Origin: Bacillota bacterium
GTDB taxonomy: Bacteria; Bacillota; Clostridia; Peptostreptococcales; Anaerovoracaceae
Assembly (NCBI GenBank): GCA_019420525.1
Contig: JAHZHA010000027.1
Coordinates: 38,782 to 102,781, forward strand
Reading direction: 5' to 3'
Length of the DNA: 64,000 nucleotides
Shown piece after piece: positions 19,064 through 27,662 of the stretch (the first letter of the stretch is position 1; each line of letters opens with the position of its first letter). The notes beneath the pieces were generated by a model, which was not told where the DNA came from, did not search any database, and worked only from the letters and a program-made list of their open reading frames with translations. A program made the position numbers and the translations under genes.

Positions 19064-20107
19064 ATGGCAACCAGACATGAAAAAACAAATCCGTCCGCTT
19101 CCCGGCCAGTCGACGAAACAGCGGTTATCAGGAATCTGTCGCTAGTCAGCGTGATTGGAAATGCGATACTCTCGGGATTCAAAATGTTTGCCGGAATTGT
19201 CGGCAATTCCGGTGCAATGATTTCAGATGCAATCCACTCTTTCTCCGATGTACTTACCACACTGATCGCCTGGATTGGTGTGAAGGCATCAAAAAGGGAC
19301 GCTGACAGTTCCCATCCGTATGGTCATGAACGTTTGGAATGTGTGGCATCTCTGCTCCTGGGCCTGGTACTGATGGTGACAGGTATCGGTGTCGGTAAAG
19401 TAGGTGTGGAAAATATCCTGTCAGGAAATTACGAAACCCTTACCATTCCCGGTTCCATCGCTCTTGCAGCGGCTATTATCTCCATCATAGGCAAAGAAGC
19501 GATGTACTGGTACACGCGTTACTATGCAAAACTGATCAATTCAGCCGCCTTCATGGCGGATGCCTGGCATCATCGTTCCGACGCCTTTTCTTCCATCGGA
19601 TCTCTGATCGGTATCGGCGGGGCGATGCTGGGATTTCCGGTGATGGATTCCGCAGCAAGCGTCGTGATCTGCATCTTTATCATGAAAGTTGCCTATGATA
19701 TTACAAAAGATGCACTTGTCAAAATGCTGGATACTTCCTGCGGTGCAGATTACGAGAAAAAACTGACGGAAGATATACTGGCGCAAGAGGATGTACTTCG
19801 TGTCGATATGCTCCGGTCCAGAATGTTCGGCAACAAAGTCTATATCGATCTGGAAATATCTGTGGACGGCGATAAATCCCTCTGGGAGGCTCATGAAGTG
19901 GCTGAACGCGTCCATAGAAATGTTGAGCAGTGTTTTTCCGACGTCAAGCACATTATGATTCATGTGAATCCGATTCATTGTGCATCAAATGAACAGCGAC
20001 TGCCTGCTGACAATGATCCCGGTCGGCAAATTGACAATTTACACAGAAGTACAGCGCAAACGAAGATGACGGATAAAAACAGCAGCAAGCGCAATGCTTT
20101 TGTGTAA
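19064..20107 (+). CDS. Cation diffusion facilitator family transporter (Ni/Co efflux by context)
   Basis: About 347 residues from an ATG behind AGGAGGATACCTTT; an upstream in-frame extension has no such site. Typical CDF layout: six membrane segments, the metal-site motif ISDAIHSFSD in helix 2, HPYGHERLE in the loop, a second binding motif FMADAWHHRSD in helix 5, and a C-terminal cytosolic domain with HIMIHVNP. CDF proteins export divalent metal by proton antiport. The NiCo riboswitch in the leader makes nickel or cobalt the likely main substrates. Confidence 0.93.
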   Translation: MATRHEKTNPSASRPVDETAVIRNLSLVSVIGNAILSGFKMFAGIVGNSGAMISDAIHSFSDVLTTLIAWIGVKASKRDADSSHPYGHERLECVASLLLGLVLMVTGIGVGKVGVENILSGNYETLTIPGSIALAAAIISIIGKEAMYWYTRYYAKLINSAAFMADAWHHRSDAFSSIGSLIGIGGAMLGFPVMDSAASVVICIFIMKVAYDITKDALVKMLDTSCGADYEKKLTEDILAQEDVLRVDMLRSRMFGNKVYIDLEISVDGDKSLWEAHEVAERVHRNVEQCFSDVKHIMIHVNPIHCASNEQRLPADNDPGRQIDNLHRSTAQTKMTDKNSSKRNAFV

Positions 20108-20134
20108 AATTGAATAACTGTCTTAAGATATAGA

Positions 20135-20180
20135 TAAAAAAGTCCGAATTGCCTGGAATTATAAGGCATTCGGACTTTTT
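20135..20180. terminator. Bidirectional terminator between CDF gene and tRNA-Ser
   Basis: A long stem (AAAAAAGTCCGAATTGCCT against its near-complement) with A runs on the left and T runs on the right. It can end the CDF transcript on the plus strand and the tRNA-Ser transcript on the minus strand. Confidence 0.87.
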
Positions 20181-20186
20181 AAATTC

Positions 20187-20275
20187 TGGCGGAGAAGGTG
20201 GGATTCGAACCCACGTGCCCCGGAGGGCAACCGCATTTCGAGTGCGGCTCGTTATGACCACTTCGATACTTCTCC
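20187..20275 (-). tRNA. tRNA-Ser (CGA)
   Basis: An 89-base class II tRNA with a 7-bp acceptor stem (GGAGAAG/CTTCTCC), long variable arm, GGTTCGAATCC T-loop and encoded CCA. The anticodon loop CTCGAAA gives anticodon CGA, which reads TCG codons. Confidence 0.95.
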
Positions 20276-20380
20276 AAATATAAAATGAATTTTTACAAAA
20301 CGGCGGACAGCTCAGGCCGCCGCCGAACAAAATTTACCTATATAATATATCACCATCCAGCATTCGGGTCAACCGGAATT

Positions 20381-21193
20381 TCAGATCACGATCTCCATTC
20401 CTGTAAAAATCTGGTGTATGGAATCTCCCAGCACACTCTCCAGCACGTCAAAAGCTTTTTCTCCGGTACAATGTCCGGTATAAATTTCCCGGACGCCGGT
20501 TTCCCTGATGCTTTCCGCCAACCGGCGCACTTCTTCTTCAGATGATTCGTAGAGATGGAAACCTCCGATCAGTGCGAAGATCTTTTTCCCCGGAAATGCT
20601 TCCTGTATTTCCCGTATGATGCAATCCGCTCCGCCGTGGGAACAGCTGTTGAAAATGACGATTCCTTTTTCCGTATCGAGCACCAGGCTCTGTTCGTGAT
20701 CGAAACAGTCGGGACACCAGCGTCCTTCGCGTCGCACATACATCCCGGCTTTTTTTCCTTTTTCTCCCAGATCCGGAGCCGTATGCGGAAGCAGAAAAAC
20801 TCCGGGGAGAATCTCCTCTTTCCCTTCGACGTAGCGTATTCTTTCCCGGAATCTGCTCAGAAATCCCCGGTGAATTCCGATATATCTGTGGAAGATCCAT
20901 TTTCTGGTATAACAGTCCTCTCCCGCACCTTTTCTGAGATAAAAAGGTGCTTTCGCGTTCCGGGCGAAGAATTCCGCCATTCCGTCGGCATGATCGTAAT
21001 GCGCGTGAGACAACACACCCGCGTCGACCTTTTCCAGGGAAATGCCCAGGGCCTCCGCATTTTCGGCAAAAGCTCCCGATGCCCCTGTGTCCAGCAGAAT
21101 CTTCCATCCGTCGTGTTCGATGTATACAGACAGCCCCCACTCCTTTTTCAGCATACCTTTTGTCAGATTGTCGATCAGAATTACTGCTTTCAT
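20381..21193 (-). CDS. MBL-fold metallo-hydrolase
   Basis: A 270-residue soluble enzyme of the metallo-beta-lactamase fold. Metal ligands are seen in SHAHYDHADG (about 60-70), in FNSCSHGGADC, and in the late His of IGGFHLYES. The start, ATG, overlaps the stop of the AlkD-like gene, so the three genes from the cupin-nitroreductase fusion down to here form one operon. The sequence recalls the family that includes dihydropterin-aminobenzene phosphate synthase-like MBL proteins, but the substrate cannot be assigned. Confidence 0.87.
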   Translation of the reverse strand: MKAVILIDNLTKGMLKKEWGLSVYIEHDGWKILLDTGASGAFAENAEALGISLEKVDAGVLSHAHYDHADGMAEFFARNAKAPFYLRKGAGEDCYTRKWIFHRYIGIHRGFLSRFRERIRYVEGKEEILPGVFLLPHTAPDLGEKGKKAGMYVRREGRWCPDCFDHEQSLVLDTEKGIVIFNSCSHGGADCIIREIQEAFPGKKIFALIGGFHLYESSEEEVRRLAESIRETGVREIYTGHCTGEKAFDVLESVLGDSIHQIFTGMEIVI

Positions 21194-21939
21194 CTTTCTC
21201 TCTCCCTGGGAATTTTTACTTTCAGTGTCTTTAGATATGCCTTTGTTTCATCACTGATCCTCCGGCTTTCCACCGCCTTCTGCAGCGCTTTGTTGTGTAT
21301 CCACGGATCAAGAACCGGGGAGTCCGAAGTAAAATACGGGATTGTGGCCTCGTACTGTTTCACTAATGCGATGCTGAAATACCATGCCACTGCCATCTTG
21401 ACATAATATTCTTCTGAAAGGACGCCTGCAGCCAGATCCAGCATCTCCGGTTCAAAGACGCCGTCATCCAGAAAAAATTCCAGCAGTGTCACCAATCCGA
21501 ACCGCACGGTATATGTATGGTCACTTTTCAGCCACTCCCTGATTTTCCCATGAACTCTGGGAAGATCTCTCCGGAAAATTTTCGGAGAGATCATATCACA
21601 GGTAGCCCAGTTATCGATATACGGCAGAAAGATCTCCAGATTTTTCAGAAATTCTTCCAGATCTCTGTAAAGAAACGTCAGCAGCGCTCCATGAAGGTTA
21701 TTCTCCTCATAATAGTGATGAGGCAACTCTGCGAGAAAGTTTCTGATAGTTTCATCCTCCGGCTTTCCGTCCTTCCGGATGCCGCCCCGGCCGGCCAGCT
21801 CTTTCGCGTATTGCCGCAAAGCCGGCATTCTGACTCCGATGATACATTCCGGATCCGTTTCCGGCATCAGTTTCGAATGAAACTGCCGGTATTTTTCATC
21901 CTGCAGGGCAAACAGTCCCTGTCTGATTTCCTCCATCAA
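21190..21939 (-). CDS. AlkD-like DNA alkylation repair protein
   Basis: A 249-residue all-helical protein of the AlkD/HEAT-like DNA glycosylase family. Family features seen: GVRMPALRQYAKEL near the start, DNWATCDMISPKIF with the Trp and Asp used to hold damaged bases, and a late VRFGLVTLLEFFL helix. AlkD enzymes remove positively charged alkylpurines without base flipping. The start overlaps the stop of the cupin-nitroreductase gene by four bases, and the next gene overlaps its own stop, so translation is coupled. Repair activity is inferred from family. Confidence 0.88.
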   Translation of the reverse strand: MMEEIRQGLFALQDEKYRQFHSKLMPETDPECIIGVRMPALRQYAKELAGRGGIRKDGKPEDETIRNFLAELPHHYYEENNLHGALLTFLYRDLEEFLKNLEIFLPYIDNWATCDMISPKIFRRDLPRVHGKIREWLKSDHTYTVRFGLVTLLEFFLDDGVFEPEMLDLAAGVLSEEYYVKMAVAWYFSIALVKQYEATIPYFTSDSPVLDPWIHNKALQKAVESRRISDETKAYLKTLKVKIPRERER

Positions 21940-22805
21940 AACTTCTCCCGGTGAATTTTCTGTGTCAGCAGGCTGTCTTCCGGATACGCCTCGCCGTGCT
22001 CCTGCGGCATTCCAAGGGAAAGAATGGCTTCGAGACGGTGGGTTTCCGGGAACTGCAGAAGATCTCTCAGATATTCTTCAGTAGTCTGTCCGTTTTCCGC
22101 TTCTCTCAGTCTTCCCTGAATCCAGCAGCTGCCCAGTCCCAGAGCGTCTGCCGCCAGATGCATGTATGCCATGGCGATAGAACAGTCCTCCGTCCAGACG
22201 TCCTGCTTTTCGCCGTCGGCGATGACCACGATGGCCGTATCAGCGAAAGCCAGCATCTTCGCCGCACCTACTCTGCACTCCGCCATCTTTTCCAGAGTCT
22301 CTTTCTCTCTCACTACGATGAATTCCCACGGACGGATAGCCCGGCCGGAAGGAGACAGCAGACCGGCTTTCAGAACTTTTTCCAGAGCTTCCTGAGGCAC
22401 GGCTTCTCCTGTATATCTTCTGACGCTGCGTCTGCTGCGCATATTTTCCAGAAGTTCCGCCCCTTTTTCCGTGCCCCGGATAATCAGTGCCATAAAAGAA
22501 AGAGGCTCGTCTCCAATGCAGCGGATATCATGCCCGCATCCATTCTCACAGAAAAAAATATCCCCCGGGGATGCCGGCACTTTCGTGCCGTAGTCGTCGT
22601 ATTCACCTTTTCCGGATAGAATGTAATACGTCTCCGTCTCTCCGTGATGTTCGTGATATCCGAGAACGGCCCCCGGCTCCATCGTAACTCTCGCGAAAAG
22701 ACCGCACTTTCCGTCCATCTGTTCTTCTGTAAGGAATTCCTCCACCGTAATCTGTGCTCCTGTACTGCTCTTTCTCGTTCTGACATTTATCTCATCAATC
22801 TTCAT
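21936..22805 (-). CDS. Cupin-nitroreductase fusion protein
   Basis: About 289 residues from an ATG behind AGGCGG; a GTG 14 codons upstream is possible. The N-terminal cupin (about 20-105) has metal-site residues in GYHEHHGETETYYIL and GCGHDIR. A nitroreductase domain follows (about 120-289) with SRRSVRRYTGEAVP, SPSGRAIRPWEFIVV and an AYMHLAADALGLGSCWI helix for FMN binding. Nitroreductases use NAD(P)H to reduce nitro, quinone or flavin substrates. Linking a small-molecule-binding cupin to it suggests substrate sensing or delivery. The two domains are in one frame without a stop. It leads a three-gene operon. Confidence 0.85.
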   Translation of the reverse strand: MKIDEINVRTRKSSTGAQITVEEFLTEEQMDGKCGLFARVTMEPGAVLGYHEHHGETETYYILSGKGEYDDYGTKVPASPGDIFFCENGCGHDIRCIGDEPLSFMALIIRGTEKGAELLENMRSRRSVRRYTGEAVPQEALEKVLKAGLLSPSGRAIRPWEFIVVREKETLEKMAECRVGAAKMLAFADTAIVVIADGEKQDVWTEDCSIAMAYMHLAADALGLGSCWIQGRLREAENGQTTEEYLRDLLQFPETHRLEAILSLGMPQEHGEAYPEDSLLTQKIHREKF

Positions 22806-22888
22806 ATTTTCCGCCTTTCTGCTTCTGTTTTCAACATTTTTTCCCACTGTACTTAACTGTACTGCGACCTTTTTTTGTAATTTTTTTC

Positions 22889-22894
22889 ATTATA
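22889..22894 (-). promoter_or_regulatory. Likely -10 box for the cupin-nitroreductase operon
   Basis: A TATAAT in an AT-rich stretch about 85 bases before the start codon. The matching -35 box is weak, so this is only a fair candidate. Confidence 0.45.
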
Positions 22895-22933
22895 TCACAT
22901 ATATCATACACCCTACATCCTGCAATTCTTCCG

Positions 22934-22962
22934 TTGAATTATGGAGATTCTGTTGTTACAAT
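22934..22962 (+). promoter_or_regulatory. Sigma-A promoter of azlCD
   Basis: TTGAAT, 17 bases, then TACAAT, about 55 bases before the azlC start. No T-box features are seen in this short leader. Confidence 0.65.
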
Positions 22963-23015
22963 CAATAGCGTACGGTCTTACGGCCGCATGAATTTAACAG
23001 AAAGGTCTCAGATAA

Positions 23016-23732
23016 ATGACAAGAGAAAAAGGAATAAAGCGAAAGGCTTTCAAAGCCGCCTTTCCATATACCATACCCATTTTCGCCGGGTTCTGGTTTC
23101 TCGGCCTGACCTACGGCATCTACATGAATGTCTCCGGTTTCAGCTTCTGGTACCCCATGTTGATGAGCATCACTATTTTCGCCGGCTCCGTGGAATTCAT
23201 AACGGTCAATATGCTGCTGGGATCCTTCAGTCCTCTTCAGGCACTGACCATGACTCTGATGGTCAATGCCCGCCATCTCTTTTACGGTATTTCGATGCTG
23301 GACCGTTTTAAGGGCACCGGTCTCAAAAAAATCTATCTGATCTACGGAATGTGCGACGAATCTTTTTCTATCAATTACACTGCCGACATCCCCAAAGATG
23401 TAGATCGGGGCTGGTTTATGTTTTTCGTGACAATGCTGAATCAGTTTTACTGGGTTTCGGGATCAACTCTGGGAGGTATCTTTGGTTCTTTCATTCACTT
23501 CAATACGGAAGGCCTTGAGTTTGTTATGACAGCTATGTTTGTTGTGATCTTTATGGAACAGTGGATGAAAGATAAAAATCACACCAGCGCAGTAATCGGT
23601 ATTATTCTCTCGCTGCTCTGTCTAATGGTCTTCGGATCAGAAGACTTCATTATCCCGTCTATGATAGCTATTCTGGGCGTTTTAACACTGATACGCGGAA
23701 ACCTGGAAGGGAAAGGAGATCGCCTCTCATGA
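23016..23732 (+). CDS. azlC: AzlC family branched-chain amino acid export protein
   Basis: A 238-residue membrane protein with about seven hydrophobic segments. The AzlC-family core is seen: GFWFLGLTYGIYM, then FAGSVEFITVNML, then MVNARHLFYGISML, then MCDESFSIN. AzlC pairs with the small AzlD protein to export branched-chain amino acids or analogues. The azlD start codon overlaps its stop (ATGA). Exact cargo is not shown by the sequence. Confidence 0.92.
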   Translation: MTREKGIKRKAFKAAFPYTIPIFAGFWFLGLTYGIYMNVSGFSFWYPMLMSITIFAGSVEFITVNMLLGSFSPLQALTMTLMVNARHLFYGISMLDRFKGTGLKKIYLIYGMCDESFSINYTADIPKDVDRGWFMFFVTMLNQFYWVSGSTLGGIFGSFIHFNTEGLEFVMTAMFVVIFMEQWMKDKNHTSAVIGIILSLLCLMVFGSEDFIIPSMIAILGVLTLIRGNLEGKGDRLS

Positions 23733-24055
23733 CACTCACACAGCAGATTATCACCGTGGCCATGGTGGTCCTCGGTACACTCATCACACGCTTTCTGCCG
23801 TTTATCGCCTTCCCTTCGGGAAAACCCACGCCGAAATACATCCGATACCTGGGCGGAGTCCTGCCCGCTGCTGTATTCGGTCTCCTGGTGGTATACAGTC
23901 TCAAAGACGTCAGTCTTCTTTCCGGAAGTCACGGTATTCCGGAAGCGGTCTCTCTGACGGCTGTAGTTGTGCTCCACATCTGGAAACGCCAGATGCTCCT
24001 CTCTATCGCCGGCGGCACGCTGCTTTACATGCTGCTGGTTCAGCTGGTGTTCTGA
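23729..24055 (+). CDS. azlD: AzlD family membrane protein
   Basis: A 108-residue protein with three to four membrane segments. It has the AzlD-type ITRFLPFIAF stretch followed by GGVLPAAVFGLLVVYSL. It is the small partner of AzlC and is translationally coupled to it through an ATGA overlap. No terminator is obvious after it. Confidence 0.91.
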   Translation: MTLTQQIITVAMVVLGTLITRFLPFIAFPSGKPTPKYIRYLGGVLPAAVFGLLVVYSLKDVSLLSGSHGIPEAVSLTAVVVLHIWKRQMLLSIAGGTLLYMLLVQLVF

Positions 24056-24098
24056 GCCGTTCCCGGCGGAAATGTATCCCTTGACAACGTTTCTCCGT

Positions 24099-24127
24099 TT
24101 GACAGAAAAAAGACCAGCGAATATAAT
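24099..24127 (+). promoter_or_regulatory. Consensus sigma-A promoter of the DUF3842 gene
   Basis: TTGACA, 17 bases, TATAAT: both boxes match consensus. It lies about 90 bases before the ATG, leaving a GC-rich leader that I do not recognise as a riboswitch. Confidence 0.88.
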
Positions 24128-24214
24128 TATTTCTGTTACCGGAGGGTGTCGCTGCCGGCGGAAATCCCTGCGGAAATACGAAAAGAAATGACATTCAAAT
24201 CAGAGGAAATAAAT

Positions 24215-24616
24215 ATGAACATCTTGATTATCGACGCTCAGGGAGGAGGCATAGGAAAAGCGCTGGTGACGGCCGTCAGAAAAAATCTGCCGGACGCCTC
24301 TGTGACAGCGGTAGGCACAAACAGCGCCGCCACATCGGCCATGCTCCGGGCCGGCGCTCACAACGCCGCCACCGGTGAAAACGCAGTCGTCGTAAACTGC
24401 CGCAGAGCCAACGTCATCATGGGGCCTGTAGGCATCGTCATCGCCGATTCGCTTCTGGGAGAGATCACTCCTGCCATGGCGAAAGCCGTAGGTCAGAGTC
24501 CTGCAAAGAGGATTCTCATCCCTGTAAATCACTGCGACAACATCGTAGTAGGTGTCCCCGACCTGAATATCACCGCCCTGATTCAGGAAGCCGTTCGGGA
24601 GGCGGCACAGCTTTAA
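24215..24616 (+). CDS. DUF3842 family protein
   Basis: About 133 residues from an ATG behind GAGGAAATAA; an upstream in-frame extension would cover the leader. The N-terminal IDAQGGGIGKALV has a nucleotide-binding (Rossmann-like) look, followed by VGTNSAATSAMLRAGA and VNCRRANVIMGPVGI. The family is widespread in Clostridia and its function is unknown. It is transcribed alone from a consensus promoter. Confidence 0.87.
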   Translation: MNILIIDAQGGGIGKALVTAVRKNLPDASVTAVGTNSAATSAMLRAGAHNAATGENAVVVNCRRANVIMGPVGIVIADSLLGEITPAMAKAVGQSPAKRILIPVNHCDNIVVGVPDLNITALIQEAVREAAQL

Positions 24617-24800
24617 ATCCAGCGGCAGCCGGAAAATTCTACATAGCCTGCAGGAAGCAGGCATCCGGATTCAGAAGAATTCGACATCCGGCATCTGCAC
24701 CACACGGCTTCAGTTTTCCCCGGCGCATTGCGCCGCCCCGTCCGTCTGCGGGAACGGCCTTTTTTGCGTTCTCTCGTTATTTGAAATTTATGCTGAGAAG

Positions 24801-24841
24801 GCATATGGTTTTCAGAAGAAAATCGTATGCTTTCTTTTTTT
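24801..24841 (+). terminator. Strong hairpin with T-tract before the transporter operon
   Basis: A 13-bp stem (GCATATGGTTTTC against GAAAATCGTATGC, two G-U pairs) with an AGAA loop, followed by TTTCTTTTTTT. It can end the DUF3842 transcript, or act as an attenuator in the leader of the transporter operon, since the first transporter gene starts about 65 bases later. Confidence 0.8.
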
Positions 24842-24907
24842 GCGGTTGACTGGAAATACGTTCCGAAGGTCTGCCGCTGTAAAATGAAAGGAGTTATTTT
24901 TTACGGG

Positions 24908-26515
24908 ATGAGACAGAAAAAAGAAAAATTGAAATCAGACAGATCAGAACGGAAATATATCTGCTGCGCCCTGTGGGCGCTTCTGCTGCTGACAGTCCTT
25001 CTTCTCTTCGCCGGATGCGGTTCCAGCTCCGGAAGCGGTGATTCCGCCTCCCTGCGGGATGCGTCGACTCTTGTCTACGGCAGCGGAGATTATACCCGTA
25101 TCAATCCGGCCATGGACGAACACTGTGAGATAAATCTTCTGCTGTTCAACGGCCTCACCGCCCACGGAGAAGACAATGAAGTGATTCCTTGCCTGGCCAA
25201 AAGCTGGGAATTCGACCGCAGCACCTGTACATACACATTCCATCTGGAAGAAGATGTGACCTGGCACGACGGAGAGCCTTTCACCGCCGATGACGTGAAA
25301 TTCACTATTGAAGCCATTATGGATCCTGCCAATGGATCGGAAAACGCTCCTAATTACGAAGATGTGGAAGAGATCTCCGTCATCGACGACCATACTGTCT
25401 CTTTCCGACTTTCCGCCCCCAATGCGGCCTTTCTGGACTACATGACCATGGCCATTCTGCCGGAACATCTCCTGAAAGACGAAGACATGCAGACTTCTGA
25501 TTTTTTCCGCCATCCGGTGGGCACCGGACCATACGTGCTGACCGACTGGGAAGAAGGGCAGGCCATCACCCTGACCCGCAATGAAGACTATTTCAAAGGA
25601 ACGCCCGGCATCGAAAATATCATATTTAAGATCGTCACGGATGACAGTGTCAAAGCCCTCCAGCTGCGATCCGGGGAATTGGATCTGGCTCAGCTGACGC
25701 CGAAAGACGCATCTTCCTTTGAAGACAGAGACGGTTTCACTTGTTATCGGATGGAGACTGCCGATTATCGGGGTATTCTCTTCAATTTTCAGAACGAATA
25801 CTGGCAGAAGAACCGCGATCTGATTCCCGCAGTCTGCTACGCCATAGACCGCCAGTCCATCGTGGATACTGTTCTCCTGGGAGAAGGTATTCCGGCTTAC
25901 GGACCTCTTCAGAGGAATATATATAATAACGAATATGTAAATCATTATGACTATAATCCGGAAAAGTCCATGGAAATACTCACCGAAGCGGGCTGTATCC
26001 GGAAAGATGACGGTTTCTTTTACCGGAACGGGGAAAAAGTGGCCTTCACCATCAGCGTCAGCGCCGGTGATCAGGTACGCATCGATATGGCGCAGATCGC
26101 AGCTCAGCAGCTGAAGGCCGCAGGCATAGATGTCACTGTGGATATCCCTGCCCGGGTAGACTGGGAAAATCAGATGTCATATCTCATCGGTTGGGGAAGT
26201 CCCTTCGACGCTGACGATCACACTTACAAAGTCTTCGGGACCGGCAAGGGCGCCAATTATTCCGGCTATTCCAACGATCTGGTGGACAGTGCGCTGATCC
26301 GGGCCCGCCGCACAGATGATCCGGCAGCCAGGGCCGAAGCCTATGACGAATTTCAGCAGGCTCTGTCCGAAGATCCCGCCTTTGCATTCATCTGCTACAT
26401 TGATGCCAGTTACGTAGCCGTATCCGGTCTCAGCGGCATCGACGCAGATACCGTTCTGGGACATCACGGAACGGGCATCTTCCGCAATGTGGCGGAATGG
26501 ATCATTGAGAGATGA
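24908..26515 (+). CDS. Opp/Nik-type ABC transporter substrate-binding lipoprotein
   Basis: About 535 residues from an ATG 14 bases after AAAGGAG; earlier in-frame codons overlap a terminator-like hairpin. It has a basic N-terminus, a hydrophobic segment and a lipobox LLFAGCGSSS for lipid attachment. The body is a family 5 solute-binding protein: NEVIPCLAKSWEFD, DVTWHDGEPFTADDVKF, and GTGPYVLTDWEEGQ. These proteins bind oligopeptides, nickel chelates or similar ligands. The two permease genes follow. Peptide versus metal chelate cannot be settled. Confidence 0.9.
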   Translation: MRQKKEKLKSDRSERKYICCALWALLLLTVLLLFAGCGSSSGSGDSASLRDASTLVYGSGDYTRINPAMDEHCEINLLLFNGLTAHGEDNEVIPCLAKSWEFDRSTCTYTFHLEEDVTWHDGEPFTADDVKFTIEAIMDPANGSENAPNYEDVEEISVIDDHTVSFRLSAPNAAFLDYMTMAILPEHLLKDEDMQTSDFFRHPVGTGPYVLTDWEEGQAITLTRNEDYFKGTPGIENIIFKIVTDDSVKALQLRSGELDLAQLTPKDASSFEDRDGFTCYRMETADYRGILFNFQNEYWQKNRDLIPAVCYAIDRQSIVDTVLLGEGIPAYGPLQRNIYNNEYVNHYDYNPEKSMEILTEAGCIRKDDGFFYRNGEKVAFTISVSAGDQVRIDMAQIAAQQLKAAGIDVTVDIPARVDWENQMSYLIGWGSPFDADDHTYKVFGTGKGANYSGYSNDLVDSALIRARRTDDPAARAEAYDEFQQALSEDPAFAFICYIDASYVAVSGLSGIDADTVLGHHGTGIFRNVAEWIIER

Positions 26516-26555
26516 TCCCCTGAGCCGGAAAAAAGGAAAGGAGAGAAACTGATAC

Positions 26556-27662
26556 ATGAGAAAAAAAGATAAAGATGCGGAACCGGAAAGAGCAGCCAGC
26601 GCAGATCAGCGCGGGTCCGCATCTGAAGAAAAACGCGGAAAAACAGCAGAACGCCGGAAAGAGTCCGGTATCCTACTGTTTATCTTAAAAAAATCGTTCT
26701 TCTTTGTAATCAGTATGCTGCTGCTGTCTGCAGCCGTCTTCTGTATCTCCCGTCTCGCTCCCGGCGACCCTCTCGTTTCGTACTACGGCGAACAGGCGGA
26801 GCGCATGAGTCCACAGCAGAGAGAACTGGCGGAAGAACGTCTGGGGCTGAACGCCCCTGTCTTCGTCCAGTATTTCCGCTGGCTCAGCGCCGCCCTTCAC
26901 GGCGACTTCGGAATATCCTACAAATACAAAACCGATGTTCTGGAAGTGATCGCCGGCCGTCTGGACAACACGCTTCTGCTGGCAGGCACCGGATTTGTCC
27001 TGATTTTTGTCCTTGCACTGCTTCTGGGTGCATTCTGCGCCCGTTTTGAGGATTCGTGGCCCGACAGGATCCTGTGCAGAGCCGGGACGATTATCAGCTG
27101 TATTCCGGAGTTCTGGCTTTCGCTGATTCTCATTCTCATATTCAGCGTCTGGCTCCGCCTTCTTCCGGGAAGCGGAGCCTTCACTCCCGGCGAAGAGGGA
27201 AATATCTCAGACCGCCTGCTCCATCTCATTCTCCCTCTCACGGTGGTGACAGCCAGCCATCTCTGGTATTACGCCTACATGATGCGTAACCGGCTTCTGC
27301 AGGAGATAAAGGCGGACTACGTTCTCATGGCAAAAGCCAAAGGGCTCACCAGCCGCAGAATTCTCTTTTCCCACTGTCTGCGCTGTGCCTTTCCTTCCTA
27401 TCTCAGCATGATGGCCGTCTCTGTTCCCCATATCATGGGCGGAACCTATGTGGTGGAAACCGTTTTCTCCTATCCCGGTATCGGCACTCTGGCTTACGAA
27501 AGCGCCCGGTATCAGGATTACAATCTGCTCATGGTCATCTGCCTTCTGTCCGGTGCTGCGGTCATCTTCTGCAACGGCCTCAGCCACATCGTCATCCGGT
27601 ACATCGACCCTAGAATCCACTTCCCGCAGACTTCAGAAAAATATCAGGCGGTGACAGAATGA
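26556..27662 (+). CDS. Opp/Nik-type ABC transporter permease, first subunit
   Basis: A 368-residue membrane protein of the DppB/NikB type. A long charged N-terminal extension (about 1-45, rich in Lys, Glu and Arg) precedes the first membrane segment, which is unusual. The core has the family landmarks RLAPGDPL, GLNAPVFVQYFRWL and the cytosolic EAA loop YVLMAKAKGLTSRRILFSH, where the ATPase docks. It overlaps the next permease gene by four bases (ATGA). Confidence 0.9.
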   Translation: MRKKDKDAEPERAASADQRGSASEEKRGKTAERRKESGILLFILKKSFFFVISMLLLSAAVFCISRLAPGDPLVSYYGEQAERMSPQQRELAEERLGLNAPVFVQYFRWLSAALHGDFGISYKYKTDVLEVIAGRLDNTLLLAGTGFVLIFVLALLLGAFCARFEDSWPDRILCRAGTIISCIPEFWLSLILILIFSVWLRLLPGSGAFTPGEEGNISDRLLHLILPLTVVTASHLWYYAYMMRNRLLQEIKADYVLMAKAKGLTSRRILFSHCLRCAFPSYLSMMAVSVPHIMGGTYVVETVFSYPGIGTLAYESARYQDYNLLMVICLLSGAAVIFCNGLSHIVIRYIDPRIHFPQTSEKYQAVTE

